From positions 496,001 through 560,000 of the forward strand of contig NZ_JBKBHT010000003.1 in assembly GCF_046297595.1 (NCBI RefSeq): a stretch of 64,000 bases of DNA, read 5' to 3'. A program made the position numbers and the translations under genes. A model generated the notes under the pieces. It had not been told where the DNA came from. It searched no databases and worked only from the letters and a program-made list of their open reading frames with translations. The stretch comes from Ferrovibrio sp046297595 (GTDB lineage: Bacteria > Pseudomonadota > Alphaproteobacteria > Ferrovibrionales > Ferrovibrionaceae). Positions 8,262 to 16,958 of the stretch are shown here, piece after piece; position 1 is the stretch's first letter, and every line of letters begins with the position of its first letter.

Positions 8262-8972
8262 TTATTCGGCGGCGGCCGACGATGCCGTGCGGCTGCCGGC
8301 GGCAACGGTCTGCACGGTGCCGGAAATCTCGCCGCCGCATTCGATCTCGAGCTGGCCATAGGCGATCTCGCCCGAGACCTTGCCGCTGCCGCGAATCAGC
8401 AGGCGTCCACGCACGCTGAGGCGACCCTCGAAGCGACCGCGGACCTCGGCCTCTTCCACTTCGGCCGAACCCTTGAACTGCCCGGTTTCGGTGATCTCGA
8501 CGAAGCGGCTGTCGGTGAGCTGGGCCTCGACGCGGCCTTCGACGATCACCTTGTCGCAGGCGGTGATCTGGCCATTCAGGCTGATCTCGCGTCCGATCAG
8601 CAACACCTTGGGCTCGGCACCTTCGCTGCGCGGCGCGGCAGAAGCGGCCGTGGCCTGCACCACGGCCTTGGGCGCCAGATCGACGCCGGGGCGCTTGGCG
8701 ATTTCGGGACGGAAGGTCGGGGTGTTTGGTGTGTCGGTCATGGCGGCTCCGGCGGTAACGGTTGCGGGGGCGGTGGGCAGAACGGGTTTGCCGACGGCCC
8801 GCAGATGGCTGGGCATGGGCGGCAGATCGTCATCGGCCTTGGTAACGGGCGAAGCCACTGCCGGTTCGGCCTGCTTCATCTCCGCCTGCTTGATCTCGGC
8901 CGGCTTCATGTCTGCAGGCGCAGGCGGCAGGGTGGCAGCAGTATCGGCACTCGGCTTCTTGCGACCAAACAT
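8262..8972 (-). CDS. Bactofilin (polymer-forming cytoskeletal protein)
   Basis: 236 residues from ATG 8972 with GAGGAG about 8 bases upstream. The first 115 residues are a low-complexity, Pro/Ala/Lys-rich tail with repeated KPAEIKQAEMKQAE-type units. The remaining segment from about KVLLIGREISLNGQI to GGEISGTVQTV is the bactofilin beta-helix, with regularly spaced glycines and hydrophobic residues (VIVEGRVEA, VRGRFEGRLSVRGRLLIRGSG). Bactofilins polymerise without nucleotide into membrane-associated filaments used in cell shape, stalk or polarity functions. The long N-terminal tail is probably the membrane or partner-binding part. Confidence 0.92.
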   Translation of the reverse strand: MFGRKKPSADTAATLPPAPADMKPAEIKQAEMKQAEPAVASPVTKADDDLPPMPSHLRAVGKPVLPTAPATVTAGAAMTDTPNTPTFRPEIAKRPGVDLAPKAVVQATAASAAPRSEGAEPKVLLIGREISLNGQITACDKVIVEGRVEAQLTDSRFVEITETGQFKGSAEVEEAEVRGRFEGRLSVRGRLLIRGSGKVSGEIAYGQLEIECGGEISGTVQTVAAGSRTASSAAAE

Positions 8973-9037
8973 AGACGGTTCTCCTCTGATCCCCCAAGGT
9001 GATTCAGCCGGCAACCGACCTATTGCCGGGATAACGG

Positions 9038-9718
9038 TCAGCCCGTCGCCCGCAACCGCTTGTAGACGTGAACCATGAATGCGGTAGCTACAATCGGGAC
9101 AAGGAAATTTACGACCGGAATGGTTAACAGAAGCACAATAAGCACGCCGCACAGCCACACATCGCCGCGTCGACGCTGGCGCAGCCGGTCGGCCTCCGGT
9201 CGCGGCAGGTAGCGCCAGGCCACCGCCTCGAAATATTCCCGGCCGACCAGATACCCGTTCACCGCCAGCGACAGGATGTAAAACAGCGGCGGGAAGAACA
9301 GCAGGATGCCATAGACCGGCAGCAGCACGATATTGACCACAAGAACGATGCCGAGAAAGCGCAGCGAACCCCACAAGGCCGGCCAGAAGGCCAGCGGCTG
9401 GCCGCGCGCCTCCTGCGGGTAATGTTTCTGCTCCACCGCGTCGGCAATATCGTCGATGAACAGGCCGAGCGCCGCCGTCATCACGGCGGGGAACAGCAGC
9501 ATCATGCCGACGAAAAAACCCAGACCGGAGAGGAAACCGACCAGCCAGTCGAGCCAGGTCTGCTCGGTTTCCGGCAGCAGCAGCAGGCCGAACCACAGCC
9601 CCACGGCCAGCAGACCGAACACCACCATGCTGATCAGCAGCGATTTCACCAGCACGCGGCGAAAGGCCGGATCGGGCAACTGGCCGACGGCGAGGCTTAA
9701 ACTGCGACCGATCATCAT
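9038..9718 (-). CDS. EI24-domain (CysZ-like) integral membrane protein
   Basis: 226 residues with four or more strong hydrophobic stretches, and a short cytoplasmic region rich in charged residues (LPRPEADRLRQRRRGD) before the last one. The layout and the FPAVMTAALGLFIDDIADAVE and GREYFEAVAWRYL segments match the EI24/CysZ family. E. coli CysZ is a sulfate permease, but many family members have no known substrate. There are two adjacent ATG codons (9718, 9715); the GGAG spacing favours the second. It lies upstream of bactofilin on the same strand. Confidence 0.85.
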   Translation of the reverse strand: MMIGRSLSLAVGQLPDPAFRRVLVKSLLISMVVFGLLAVGLWFGLLLLPETEQTWLDWLVGFLSGLGFFVGMMLLFPAVMTAALGLFIDDIADAVEQKHYPQEARGQPLAFWPALWGSLRFLGIVLVVNIVLLPVYGILLFFPPLFYILSLAVNGYLVGREYFEAVAWRYLPRPEADRLRQRRRGDVWLCGVLIVLLLTIPVVNFLVPIVATAFMVHVYKRLRATG

Positions 9719-9745
9719 GTCTCCACGGTTATGGCCAGCGCCGGA

Positions 9746-11194
9746 TCATGGCTGGCCGACGATGGGATCGAGCGGCACGCGCCCGCTCAGGCCCAGCTCG
9801 GCCTCCAGAACGGCGCAGAAAGCCAGCAATTCCGCCTCGCCGCGCGGCCGCGCCACCACCTGCAGGCCGATGGGGCGGCCCGATCTGGTGAAGCCGCAGG
9901 GGATCGAGATCGCCGGCGTGCCGGTAAGCGTGATGGCGAATTGCAGCACCAGCCAGGAGATATAGGTATCGAACCGGCGGCCTGCCACCTCCTCCAGATA
10001 ACGCTGGCGGTGATCGAAAGCCGGCGCCACGGCAGTCGGCAGCAGCAGGAAGTCGTGGCGCTCGAAGAAAGCCGAGACGCTGTTGTAGATCACGCCCTGC
10101 ACGCGGCGCGCATCGGCCAATTCCGGCCCGCTCAGCTTCAGGCCCTTTTCCGCGTTCCAGATCACGTCGGGTTTCACCAGGTCGGTTTTGCCCTGGATCT
10201 TTGGCCAGATCGAGGCGGCGAAATTGGCCGCGCGCAGAACCTGGAAGCAGTCTTCCGCGCCGGTGAAATCAGGCACATCCGTGCCGACCTGCGCGCCGAG
10301 TTTCTCCACCCGTTTCACGGCCTGACTGCAGGCCTCGACCACTTCGGGATCGACCGGCGTGAGCCCCAGATCGGCCGTCCAGCCCACCCGGCAGCCGCCG
10401 GCGAAGCGCGAGGGCAGCCGGCCCAGGCTCATAGCATGATCCACGGAGTCGACGAAGCTGCGGTCGGGTGCCGGCAGGCTGAGCGGGTCGCGCGGATCGA
10501 GGCCCGACTGGGCATCCAGCATCAGCGCCACATCGCCGACATTGCGGCCCATCGGCCCCAGCACCGAGAGCGTGTCGAAGGGCAGCGCGCGCGGGCCCCA
10601 GGCAACCCGGCCCGGCGAGGGACGCAGGCCGACCACGCCGGTGAAAGAGGCGGGCGTGCGCAGACTGCCGCCAAGGTCGGAGCCATCGGCCAGCCAGACC
10701 TCGCCAGAGGCCAGCGCCGCCGCCGCGCCGCCCGAGGATCCGGCCGGGGTGAGCGCCGTGTTCCACGGATTGGTGGTGGTGCCGAACACGTCGTTGAAGG
10801 TCTGCGCGCCGGCGCCGAATTCCGGGGTGTTCGACTTGGCGATCACCAGGGCGCCCCTGGCCTCCAGCCGTTCCACCGAATAATCCGAGCGCGGGGCGAT
10901 GCGGTCGGCAAAAACGCGGCTGCCCTGGGTGCAGCGCACGCCGGCCACATCCACCAGGTCCTTGATTGCGATGGGCAAGCCGTAGAGATAACCCGGCGGC
11001 GGGGTTTCGGGATGTTCCAGCGTCCCGGCCATGGCGCGGGCGCGATCCAGACACAGGGTCGGCAGGGCGTTGACCTTGGGTTCCACTTCGGCGATGCGCT
11101 TTTCCGCTGCATCGATCAATTCGCCCGGGCTGACATCACGGGCCTTCAGGGCCGCCACGGCCTGGCGGGCGGTCATCTTTATCAACGCGTCCAT
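9746..11194 (-). CDS. Amidase (amidase-signature family)
   Basis: 482 residues, ATG after AAGGAAGG. The Ser-cisSer-Lys triad of the amidase-signature family can be placed: Lys78 in AIKDLVD, Ser near 153 in the GSSGG motif and Ser177 in GSDLGGSLR. The C-terminal GRPIGLQVVARP segment is also typical. Family members hydrolyse carboxamides, including indoleacetamide-type and aryl amides; there is no Glu/Asp-tRNA operon context (no gatB or gatC nearby), so a catabolic amidase is more likely than GatA. It is divergent from the kinase gene. Confidence 0.93.
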   Translation of the reverse strand: MDALIKMTARQAVAALKARDVSPGELIDAAEKRIAEVEPKVNALPTLCLDRARAMAGTLEHPETPPPGYLYGLPIAIKDLVDVAGVRCTQGSRVFADRIAPRSDYSVERLEARGALVIAKSNTPEFGAGAQTFNDVFGTTTNPWNTALTPAGSSGGAAAALASGEVWLADGSDLGGSLRTPASFTGVVGLRPSPGRVAWGPRALPFDTLSVLGPMGRNVGDVALMLDAQSGLDPRDPLSLPAPDRSFVDSVDHAMSLGRLPSRFAGGCRVGWTADLGLTPVDPEVVEACSQAVKRVEKLGAQVGTDVPDFTGAEDCFQVLRAANFAASIWPKIQGKTDLVKPDVIWNAEKGLKLSGPELADARRVQGVIYNSVSAFFERHDFLLLPTAVAPAFDHRQRYLEEVAGRRFDTYISWLVLQFAITLTGTPAISIPCGFTRSGRPIGLQVVARPRGEAELLAFCAVLEAELGLSGRVPLDPIVGQP

Positions 11195-11258
11195 ATTTGC
11201 CTTCCTTGCCTCGATTGGCTACAGAGTAACGGTAAATACCGCCAGCAGGAAAGCATCG

Positions 11259-12254
11259 ATGACCAAAGCCCAGAACAACGTGCTCGCCATCGGCAACGCC
11301 ATCGTCGACGTGCTGGCGCGCGTGGACAACGACTTCCTCGACGAACACGGCATGCCCAAGGGCGGCATGACCCTGATCGACGGCGGCCGGGCCGAGGCGC
11401 TGTATGGCGCCATGGGCGAGACGGTGGAATGCTCGGGCGGCTCGGCGGCGAACACGGCGGCCGGCATCGCCTCGCTCGGCGGCCAGGTGCAGTTCATCGG
11501 CCGCGTGCGCAACGATCCGCTCGGCGAGGTCTTCATCCGCGACATTCGTGGCTTGGGCGTGCATTACGAAACCGCGCCGGCCTCGGAAGGACCCTCGACA
11601 GCGCGCTGCCTGATCCTGGTGACCCCCGACGCGCAGCGCACCATGAACACCTATCTGGGGGCATCGATCGACCTGACGCCCGATGACATCGAACCTGCCG
11701 CCGTGGCGAAGGCCGAGATCACCTACCTGGAAGGCTATCTGTGGGACCAGCCGATGGCCAAGGATGGCATTCGCAAGGCAATCCGGCTGGCTCATGATGC
11801 CGGCCGCAAGGTGGCGATGACGCTGTCCGACAGTTTCTGCGTCGACCGCCATCGCACCGAATTCCGCCATCTGGTCGAACACCATGTCGACATCCTGTTT
11901 GCCAACGAGGCCGAGATCACCGCGCTTTACGAGACGCAGGATTTCGACGGCGCACTGCAGCATGTGCGCGGCCATGTCGATGTCGCCGCCCTCACCCGCT
12001 CGGAAAAGGGCTCGGTGATCATCTCGGGCGAGGAGTTGCACATCATCGACGCGGTGCGCGGCGTGAACGTCGTGGACACCACCGGTGCCGGCGATCTTTA
12101 TGCCGCCGGCTTCCTCTATGGCTTCACCCATGGCTTCGACCTGCATGCCGCCGGCCGGCTCGGCTCGCTCTGCGCGGCCGAGGTGATCAGCCATATCGGT
12201 CCGCGACCGCAGAAATCGCTGAAGCCCTTCGTCGCCGAGGCGCAGAAAGCCTGA
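11259..12254 (+). CDS. PfkB-family carbohydrate kinase (adenosine kinase-like)
   Basis: 331 residues, started at MTKAQNNVLAIGNAIVDVLA with AGGAAA just upstream; the open frame further upstream lies over the amidase and is not coding. The N-terminal PfkB signature ECSGGSAANTAAGIASLGG and the C-terminal DTTGAGDLYAAGFLYG (anion hole and catalytic Asp) are both intact. Alphaproteobacterial homologues of this length are annotated as adenosine kinase, which phosphorylates adenosine with ATP; a sugar substrate cannot be excluded from sequence alone. Confidence 0.9.
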   Translation: MTKAQNNVLAIGNAIVDVLARVDNDFLDEHGMPKGGMTLIDGGRAEALYGAMGETVECSGGSAANTAAGIASLGGQVQFIGRVRNDPLGEVFIRDIRGLGVHYETAPASEGPSTARCLILVTPDAQRTMNTYLGASIDLTPDDIEPAAVAKAEITYLEGYLWDQPMAKDGIRKAIRLAHDAGRKVAMTLSDSFCVDRHRTEFRHLVEHHVDILFANEAEITALYETQDFDGALQHVRGHVDVAALTRSEKGSVIISGEELHIIDAVRGVNVVDTTGAGDLYAAGFLYGFTHGFDLHAAGRLGSLCAAEVISHIGPRPQKSLKPFVAEAQKA

Positions 12255-12274
12255 GTTAGAAAGCTGGCCAACCT

Positions 12275-12772
12275 TCAGAAGGGCCGGTCAACGAAGGCGT
12301 TGAGGACATGTCGGTCATCGAGGCGAATCGAGACGCCGTGACCCGACACCACGGCATGGCCCATCGAGGGCAGCGGCGCGCGTGAGCGGGCGACAGCGAC
12401 GCGCATCACCTCGTCATGGCGCGCCATCACGTTAAGGTCGCGGCAGGGGCCGTTGATCAGTCGGCATTGCGCGGCCAGGCCGCCATCGAACTGGTGCGGC
12501 TCGAACGGTTTGGTGACTTCCAGCGTGGAGCCGTCACTGAAATCCAGGATGAAGCCGTTGCCCTCGATCAGCGTGATCCAGCGCGTGATGCCAGGAAAAG
12601 CCGAGAACGGCCCGTCGCGCTCGATCTTCGCCATGCTGACGCGCCAGCGAAAATCCTCCAGAGTCGCATTGGGTGGATCGATGGCGATCTCGGTGGTGAG
12701 GCCGCCGCCATTCTTCCAGGGCTGCGCCTGCAGGCTGGCGATATGGATCAGCCGATTTTGGTTAGTGCCCAT
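12275..12772 (-). CDS. HutD/Ves family protein
   Basis: 165 residues. The N-terminal PWKNGGGLTTEIAI is the hallmark of the HutD family, followed by FRWRVSMAKIERDGPFSAFPGITRWITLIEGNG, a cupin-like core. HutD accompanies histidine utilisation genes in some bacteria, but no hut genes are here; Ves-like members have other unclear roles. Its ATG lies 25 bp inside the heparinase-like gene, so it is coupled to that gene. Exact biochemical role is unknown. Confidence 0.85.
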   Translation of the reverse strand: MGTNQNRLIHIASLQAQPWKNGGGLTTEIAIDPPNATLEDFRWRVSMAKIERDGPFSAFPGITRWITLIEGNGFILDFSDGSTLEVTKPFEPHQFDGGLAAQCRLINGPCRDLNVMARHDEVMRVAVARSRAPLPSMGHAVVSGHGVSIRLDDRHVLNAFVDRPF

Positions 12773-14406
12773 TTGAATACCAGAGGGGTTTCGCCGGCCG
12801 AGCCGGTCATCACGATCTGCTGCGTGCGCCGTGGCGCATCGGCGCCGCCATTGTCGGTATGGCCGAAATAGATACTGTCTTCCAGGCGCACCACGCCGCC
12901 GGCGCCACGCCAGCGCCAACCTTGGCCGCTGGCGCTTTTGAGGATCACAGTGTCGCCGCTGCCGATCAGGGAGGCATGCACGCCGGGATGCAGGTGCAGC
13001 CGCAGCACGGCTTCCGCCGGCATGCCGCCATTCGTGGATTCCGTGACGGTTTCCTCGCCACGCAAATCTTCGCCTCCAGCCGCCAGGAACAGGCGGCGGC
13101 GACACAGGCGGCCGTGGCTGCGGCGCCAGCCGTCATGTTCGAGATCGAACCAGATGGCACCATCCTGCTCGTTGCGCGTGACAGATACCCGCGCATCAGC
13201 CGCCGGTTCGCCCTGGCCAAGTGTGATGGTGCTATGTGCCGCACTACCGCTCAAGGCCTCGGCCCAGTCGCCGCCGATACGGCGCGAGGCGCCGCAATTC
13301 ACGATCAGGCGATCCTTGCCGTGACTGAATTCGAAGGACAGCAGGCCGCGATGGGCCAGCGGTGCATCGGGCTGTGCCGGCGGCACCATACCGGCATCAA
13401 GCAGCAGCAGGCCGCGCCGGGCAACGGCACGCTCGTAGCCGCTGAGAGTGGCCGAATTGAGCGGCTTGCCCTTGGCTTCCGATAGATCGAGCAATTGATC
13501 GACCTGGGCAGGCACTTCCTCCTGCCCGCCATGGAACAGCGCGAGGCCACCATCGCCATGTCGGAAGAAGCGCAGCATCGGCGCCATGCGGTCGAGGAAC
13601 ACCTGTAGCATCGCGGCGCGCTCGGGATCGAGCGCCAGCAGGAAACGCCACAACGCCACGATCTCGCGCAGCAGGCGATAAAGCTGCGAGGGGTTGCGGC
13701 TGACATGGCAGCCATCGGCCAGGATCTGCGTCTCCAGCGCATCGCAGAGTCCCTGCATCGCTGCCTGCTCAGGCTGGCCCAGTGCTTCCAGCCCGTAGAG
13801 CAGGCCGAGCAGAGCCGTGAAGCGCGGCAGGCCCGGGGGCGTGCGCTTCGCTGCGTTGTTCAGATGCGCCGTGTGACGCGCGATGGCGAGCAGGAAATCA
13901 TGGGCGAATTTTTCATCGGCGCCATCCAGCAGGAAATGCGCCGCGCCGATCCAGTGCGACAACCGCCGCCCCGCCACATCGGCACGCCAGGGCAGGCCAT
14001 GAATCTGCTGCGCGTGTTTCTCGAGCCAGGATGAGATCAGCGCGCGCGCCATGCGTCGCGCCATGTCGCCGCCCTGGCTGGCGAAATCGCGCAACCAGCG
14101 GAAGCCGTGCAGTTCGGCGGCCCAGGCGGCATGGCTGGCGGCATCGAGTTTCAGCTCGGTCGCCGTCATGCCCCATGGCGCGGCATGGGGCGAGACAACC
14201 TCGACGCCGGCGAATACGAAGCGGCCCTGGAACAGGCGATCTGCATTGGCCACCGAACCGGGCCAGGTTTCGTCGGGCAGCACCGGCAGCTCAAGCGGCG
14301 CCTGGCGCGGCAGCGTCAGGGCATAGAGCCGCGTGGCATACCAGGCGGCGCTGGCGCGCCGCAGCAGTTTCCGTCCGAAGCTTTCCCGTAGACTGGCCGC
14401 AGCCAC
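12748..14406 (-). CDS. Heparinase II/III-like family protein
   Basis: 552 residues from a GTG. The N-terminal two thirds is alpha-helical (WLRDFASQGG, WRADVAGRRLSHWIGAAHFLL, an alpha/alpha toroid). The C-terminal part starting near LLSFEFSHGKDRLIVNCGA is the heparinase II/III beta-sandwich, with SAAHSTITLG as its best conserved motif. No signal peptide is visible, unlike the periplasmic lyases for which the family is named. Homologues next to rpe and rsmB are widespread in alphaproteobacteria and may act on a cell-envelope polysaccharide; substrate unknown. Rpe ends 6 bp upstream. Confidence 0.88.
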   Translation of the reverse strand: MAAASLRESFGRKLLRRASAAWYATRLYALTLPRQAPLELPVLPDETWPGSVANADRLFQGRFVFAGVEVVSPHAAPWGMTATELKLDAASHAAWAAELHGFRWLRDFASQGGDMARRMARALISSWLEKHAQQIHGLPWRADVAGRRLSHWIGAAHFLLDGADEKFAHDFLLAIARHTAHLNNAAKRTPPGLPRFTALLGLLYGLEALGQPEQAAMQGLCDALETQILADGCHVSRNPSQLYRLLREIVALWRFLLALDPERAAMLQVFLDRMAPMLRFFRHGDGGLALFHGGQEEVPAQVDQLLDLSEAKGKPLNSATLSGYERAVARRGLLLLDAGMVPPAQPDAPLAHRGLLSFEFSHGKDRLIVNCGASRRIGGDWAEALSGSAAHSTITLGQGEPAADARVSVTRNEQDGAIWFDLEHDGWRRSHGRLCRRRLFLAAGGEDLRGEETVTESTNGGMPAEAVLRLHLHPGVHASLIGSGDTVILKSASGQGWRWRGAGGVVRLEDSIYFGHTDNGGADAPRRTQQIVMTGSAGETPLVFKWALTKIG

Positions 14407-14412
14407 GTCAGC

Positions 14413-15087
14413 TCACGCCGCGCGCTTGGCGCGCACCCGCGCAATGTTGTCGGCATAGGCCGACGGGCCGCCCTGGAAGGTAGCCGTACCGGCCACCAGC
14501 ACATCGGCGCCGGCATCGACGGCCAGTTGCGCCGTTTCGGCATTGATGCCGCCATCCACTTCCAGGTCTATGGTGCGGCCCGACTTGTCGATGGCTGCGC
14601 GCAGGATGCGGATCTTGTCGAGCTGGCTGGAAATGAATTTCTGGCCGCCGAAACCCGGATTGACGCTCATCACCAGCACAAGGTCGACCATGTCGAGCAC
14701 CGCCAGCGCGGTTTCCACCGGCGTACCGGGATTGAGCGACAGGCCGGCCTTCTTGCCCAGCGACCGGATGAGCTGCAGCGTACGGTGCACATGCGGGCCG
14801 GCTTCCGGGTGCACGGTGATGATATCGGCGCCGGCCTCGGCGAATTGCGGCACGAAGGCATCCACCGGCGAGATCATCAGATGCACGTCGAAAGGCTTCT
14901 GCGTGTGCTTGCGCAGGGCCGCCACAACGCCCGGGCCGATGGTGAGGTTGGGCACGAAATGGCCATCCATCACGTCGATATGGACATAGTCGGCGCCGGC
15001 CCTGTCGATGGCGGCGATTTCGGCACCCAGCTGGGCGAAATCGGCGGACAGGATCGAGGGGGCGATTCGGGTGGCTTGCTGCGGCAT
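14413..15087 (-). CDS. rpe: Ribulose-phosphate 3-epimerase
   Basis: 224 residues started at MPQQATRIAPSILSADF, the usual family N-terminus (a longer open frame upstream lacks family similarity). Metal and catalytic residues are present: HIDVMDGHFVPN (His and Asp), the VHLMI His, and EVDGGI (Asp). The glycine phosphate-binding loop GTATFQGG is near the C-terminus. It interconverts ribulose 5-phosphate and xylulose 5-phosphate in the pentose phosphate and Calvin pathways. It precedes the heparinase-like gene in the same direction. Confidence 0.96.
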   Translation of the reverse strand: MPQQATRIAPSILSADFAQLGAEIAAIDRAGADYVHIDVMDGHFVPNLTIGPGVVAALRKHTQKPFDVHLMISPVDAFVPQFAEAGADIITVHPEAGPHVHRTLQLIRSLGKKAGLSLNPGTPVETALAVLDMVDLVLVMSVNPGFGGQKFISSQLDKIRILRAAIDKSGRTIDLEVDGGINAETAQLAVDAGADVLVAGTATFQGGPSAYADNIARVRAKRAA

Positions 15088-15177
15088 GGCCGGAGGATTA
15101 GCAGGTTCCGGCCCATCCGCCAAGCAAGCGGGCCGCCCCGATTCGGCCATAATTCGCGGTTTGGCGCGGTATTTCGC

Positions 15178-15600
15178 TCAGTTCGCCGTCAACAGCGCAT
15201 AGGTCAGGCTGGCCTGGGCGAAAGGTTCTTCTCGCTCGATGCTGCGGAATACGGCCTCGCCGAAAGTCAGGCTCTTGCCCAGCCGGATCACGCGGGTCTC
15301 GCACAGCACGTCCTGGTCCGCCACCGCGCGGAAGAAGCTGGTGGTCTGGGTCACGGTCGCCATGTTGACGAAGCGCTTCAGCGCGCTGGTGACGGCGAAG
15401 ACCATGGCCGTGTCGGCCACCGCCATGATCGCCTGGCCGCAGAGGATGCCGCCCACCCGGGCCAGTTTCGGATTGTTGGGCAGGCGCAGCACGACGCGGC
15501 CCGGTTCCAGGCTGTCGAAACGAAGATGCAGGTCGCGGATCCAGGGCGGGAAATTCTCGGCCAGAATGGCCTGGGCATCGGCAATGGTCAGATCGGTCAT
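15178..15600 (-). CDS. PaaI-type hotdog-fold thioesterase
   Basis: 140 residues. The motif VGGILCGQAIMAVADTAMVFAV is the hotdog helix with the conserved Gly and Asp of PaaI-type acyl-CoA thioesterases, and LETR/FFRAVADQD strands follow. Members hydrolyse short or aromatic acyl-CoA esters. The gene is on its own, divergent from the methyltransferase gene with 56 bp between starts; no pathway partner is adjacent. Confidence 0.86.
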   Translation of the reverse strand: MTDLTIADAQAILAENFPPWIRDLHLRFDSLEPGRVVLRLPNNPKLARVGGILCGQAIMAVADTAMVFAVTSALKRFVNMATVTQTTSFFRAVADQDVLCETRVIRLGKSLTFGEAVFRSIEREEPFAQASLTYALLTAN

Positions 15601-15656
15601 GGCGCCTCCCGGTCAGTGCCTCGACTATACCCCAGCCCGGGTCTAGAACAGCGGCC

Positions 15657-16958
15657 ATGTCCGACCAGCCTCCCGTTTCCGCACCGCTCAACTCCCGCCG
15701 CGTCGCCGCCAGCCTGCTGGATGGCGTGTTGGGCAAGGGCCGCGCGCTGGATGATCTGCTGATCGATGCAAAAACCGGCTTCCGCGACCTGGCCGACCGC
15801 GACCGCGCCTTCGTGCGCCGGCTAGTCGCTACGGCCCTGCGCCGGCGTGGCCAGATCGATGGCTGCCTGCGCAAATTCCTCACGCTGTGGCCCAAGGGCC
15901 TGCCGCGCGAGGCGATGCGACTGGGCACGGCCGAGTTGCTGTTCCTCGATGCTCCGGCCCATGCCGCCGTCGATTCTGCCGTCGAGCTGATGCATCCGGA
16001 ACAGAAGAAGCCGCGCGGCCTGATCAATGCCGTGCTGCGCAAGGTGGCCACCGAAGGTGCCGCCATCGTGGCGCAGCAGGATGCGGCGAAGCAGAACACA
16101 CCCGACTGGCTGTGGCGCAGCTGGGAAGCGGCCTATGGCCCGGACCTGGCGCGCGATATTGCATTGGCGCATCTGCAGGAAGCGCCGCTGGACATCAGCG
16201 TGAAAGGCGATGCCGCCGCCTGGGCGGAAAAACTGCAGGCCGAATTGTTGCCCAGCGGCAGCCTGCGCCGCATGGCGGCGGGCGCGGTGGAAAGCCTGCC
16301 GGGTTATAATGATGGCGCCTGGTGGGTGCAGGATGCCGCCGCCTGCCTGCCGGCAAAACTGCTTGGCGATGTAAACGGCAAGACCGTTGCCGATCTCTGC
16401 GCAGCACCGGGCGGCAAGACCGCGCAGCTGGCCGCCATGGGCGCGCAGGTGATGGCGGTGGATCGCTCGGATCCGCGGCTGAAGCGGCTGAAGGAAAATC
16501 TGAAACGCCTGAAGCTGAAGGCCGAGGTGAGAACCGCCGAGATCGAACAATGGCAGCCGCCATACATGTTCGATGCCGTGCTGCTGGATGCGCCCTGTTC
16601 GGCCACCGGCACGATCCGACGCCATCCCGACCTGCCGTATCTGAAAGACGAAACCGACGTGATGAAACTGGCCACGTTGCAGCAAAGGCTGATCAAAGCA
16701 GCCTGGGCAATGCTGAAGCCCGGCGGCAAGATGGTCTACTGCGTCTGCTCGCTGCAGCCCGAGGAAGGCGAGAAGCAGATGCCCATGCTGCGCGCCCTGC
16801 CCGGCGCACGCATTGTGCCGGCCGAAGCGGACGGGCTTGGCGTGCCTGAGGATGCGGTCACGTCTGACGGCGCCCTGCGTACCCTTCCCTGCCACTGGGC
16901 GGATCGTGGCGGCATGGATGGCTTCTTCGCCGTCTGCCTGGAGAAAGCTGCCGCCTAA
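15657..16958 (+). CDS. rsmB: RsmB-type 16S rRNA (cytosine-C5) methyltransferase
   Basis: 433 residues. Residues about 10-135 form a NusB-like RNA-binding domain (RRVAASLLDGVL, HAAVDSAVELMHPEQKKPRGLINAVLRK). The second half is the SAM-dependent m5C methyltransferase: ADLCAAPGGKTAQLA (motif I), LDAPCSATGTIRRHPD (motif IV with one catalytic Cys), and VYCVCSLQPEEGE (motif VI with the nucleophile Cys). It methylates a cytosine of 16S rRNA. The rsmB-rpe-heparinase neighbourhood is conserved in alphaproteobacteria. Its stop overlaps the tartrate dehydratase gene tail to tail. Confidence 0.93.
   Translation: MSDQPPVSAPLNSRRVAASLLDGVLGKGRALDDLLIDAKTGFRDLADRDRAFVRRLVATALRRRGQIDGCLRKFLTLWPKGLPREAMRLGTAELLFLDAPAHAAVDSAVELMHPEQKKPRGLINAVLRKVATEGAAIVAQQDAAKQNTPDWLWRSWEAAYGPDLARDIALAHLQEAPLDISVKGDAAAWAEKLQAELLPSGSLRRMAAGAVESLPGYNDGAWWVQDAAACLPAKLLGDVNGKTVADLCAAPGGKTAQLAAMGAQVMAVDRSDPRLKRLKENLKRLKLKAEVRTAEIEQWQPPYMFDAVLLDAPCSATGTIRRHPDLPYLKDETDVMKLATLQQRLIKAAWAMLKPGGKMVYCVCSLQPEEGEKQMPMLRALPGARIVPAEADGLGVPEDAVTSDGALRTLPCHWADRGGMDGFFAVCLEKAAA

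Noticed and set aside
9731..11686. 651-codon plus-strand frame over the amidase gene
   Set aside because: Shadow of the amidase on the other strand; product is arginine/glutamine-rich with no motif.
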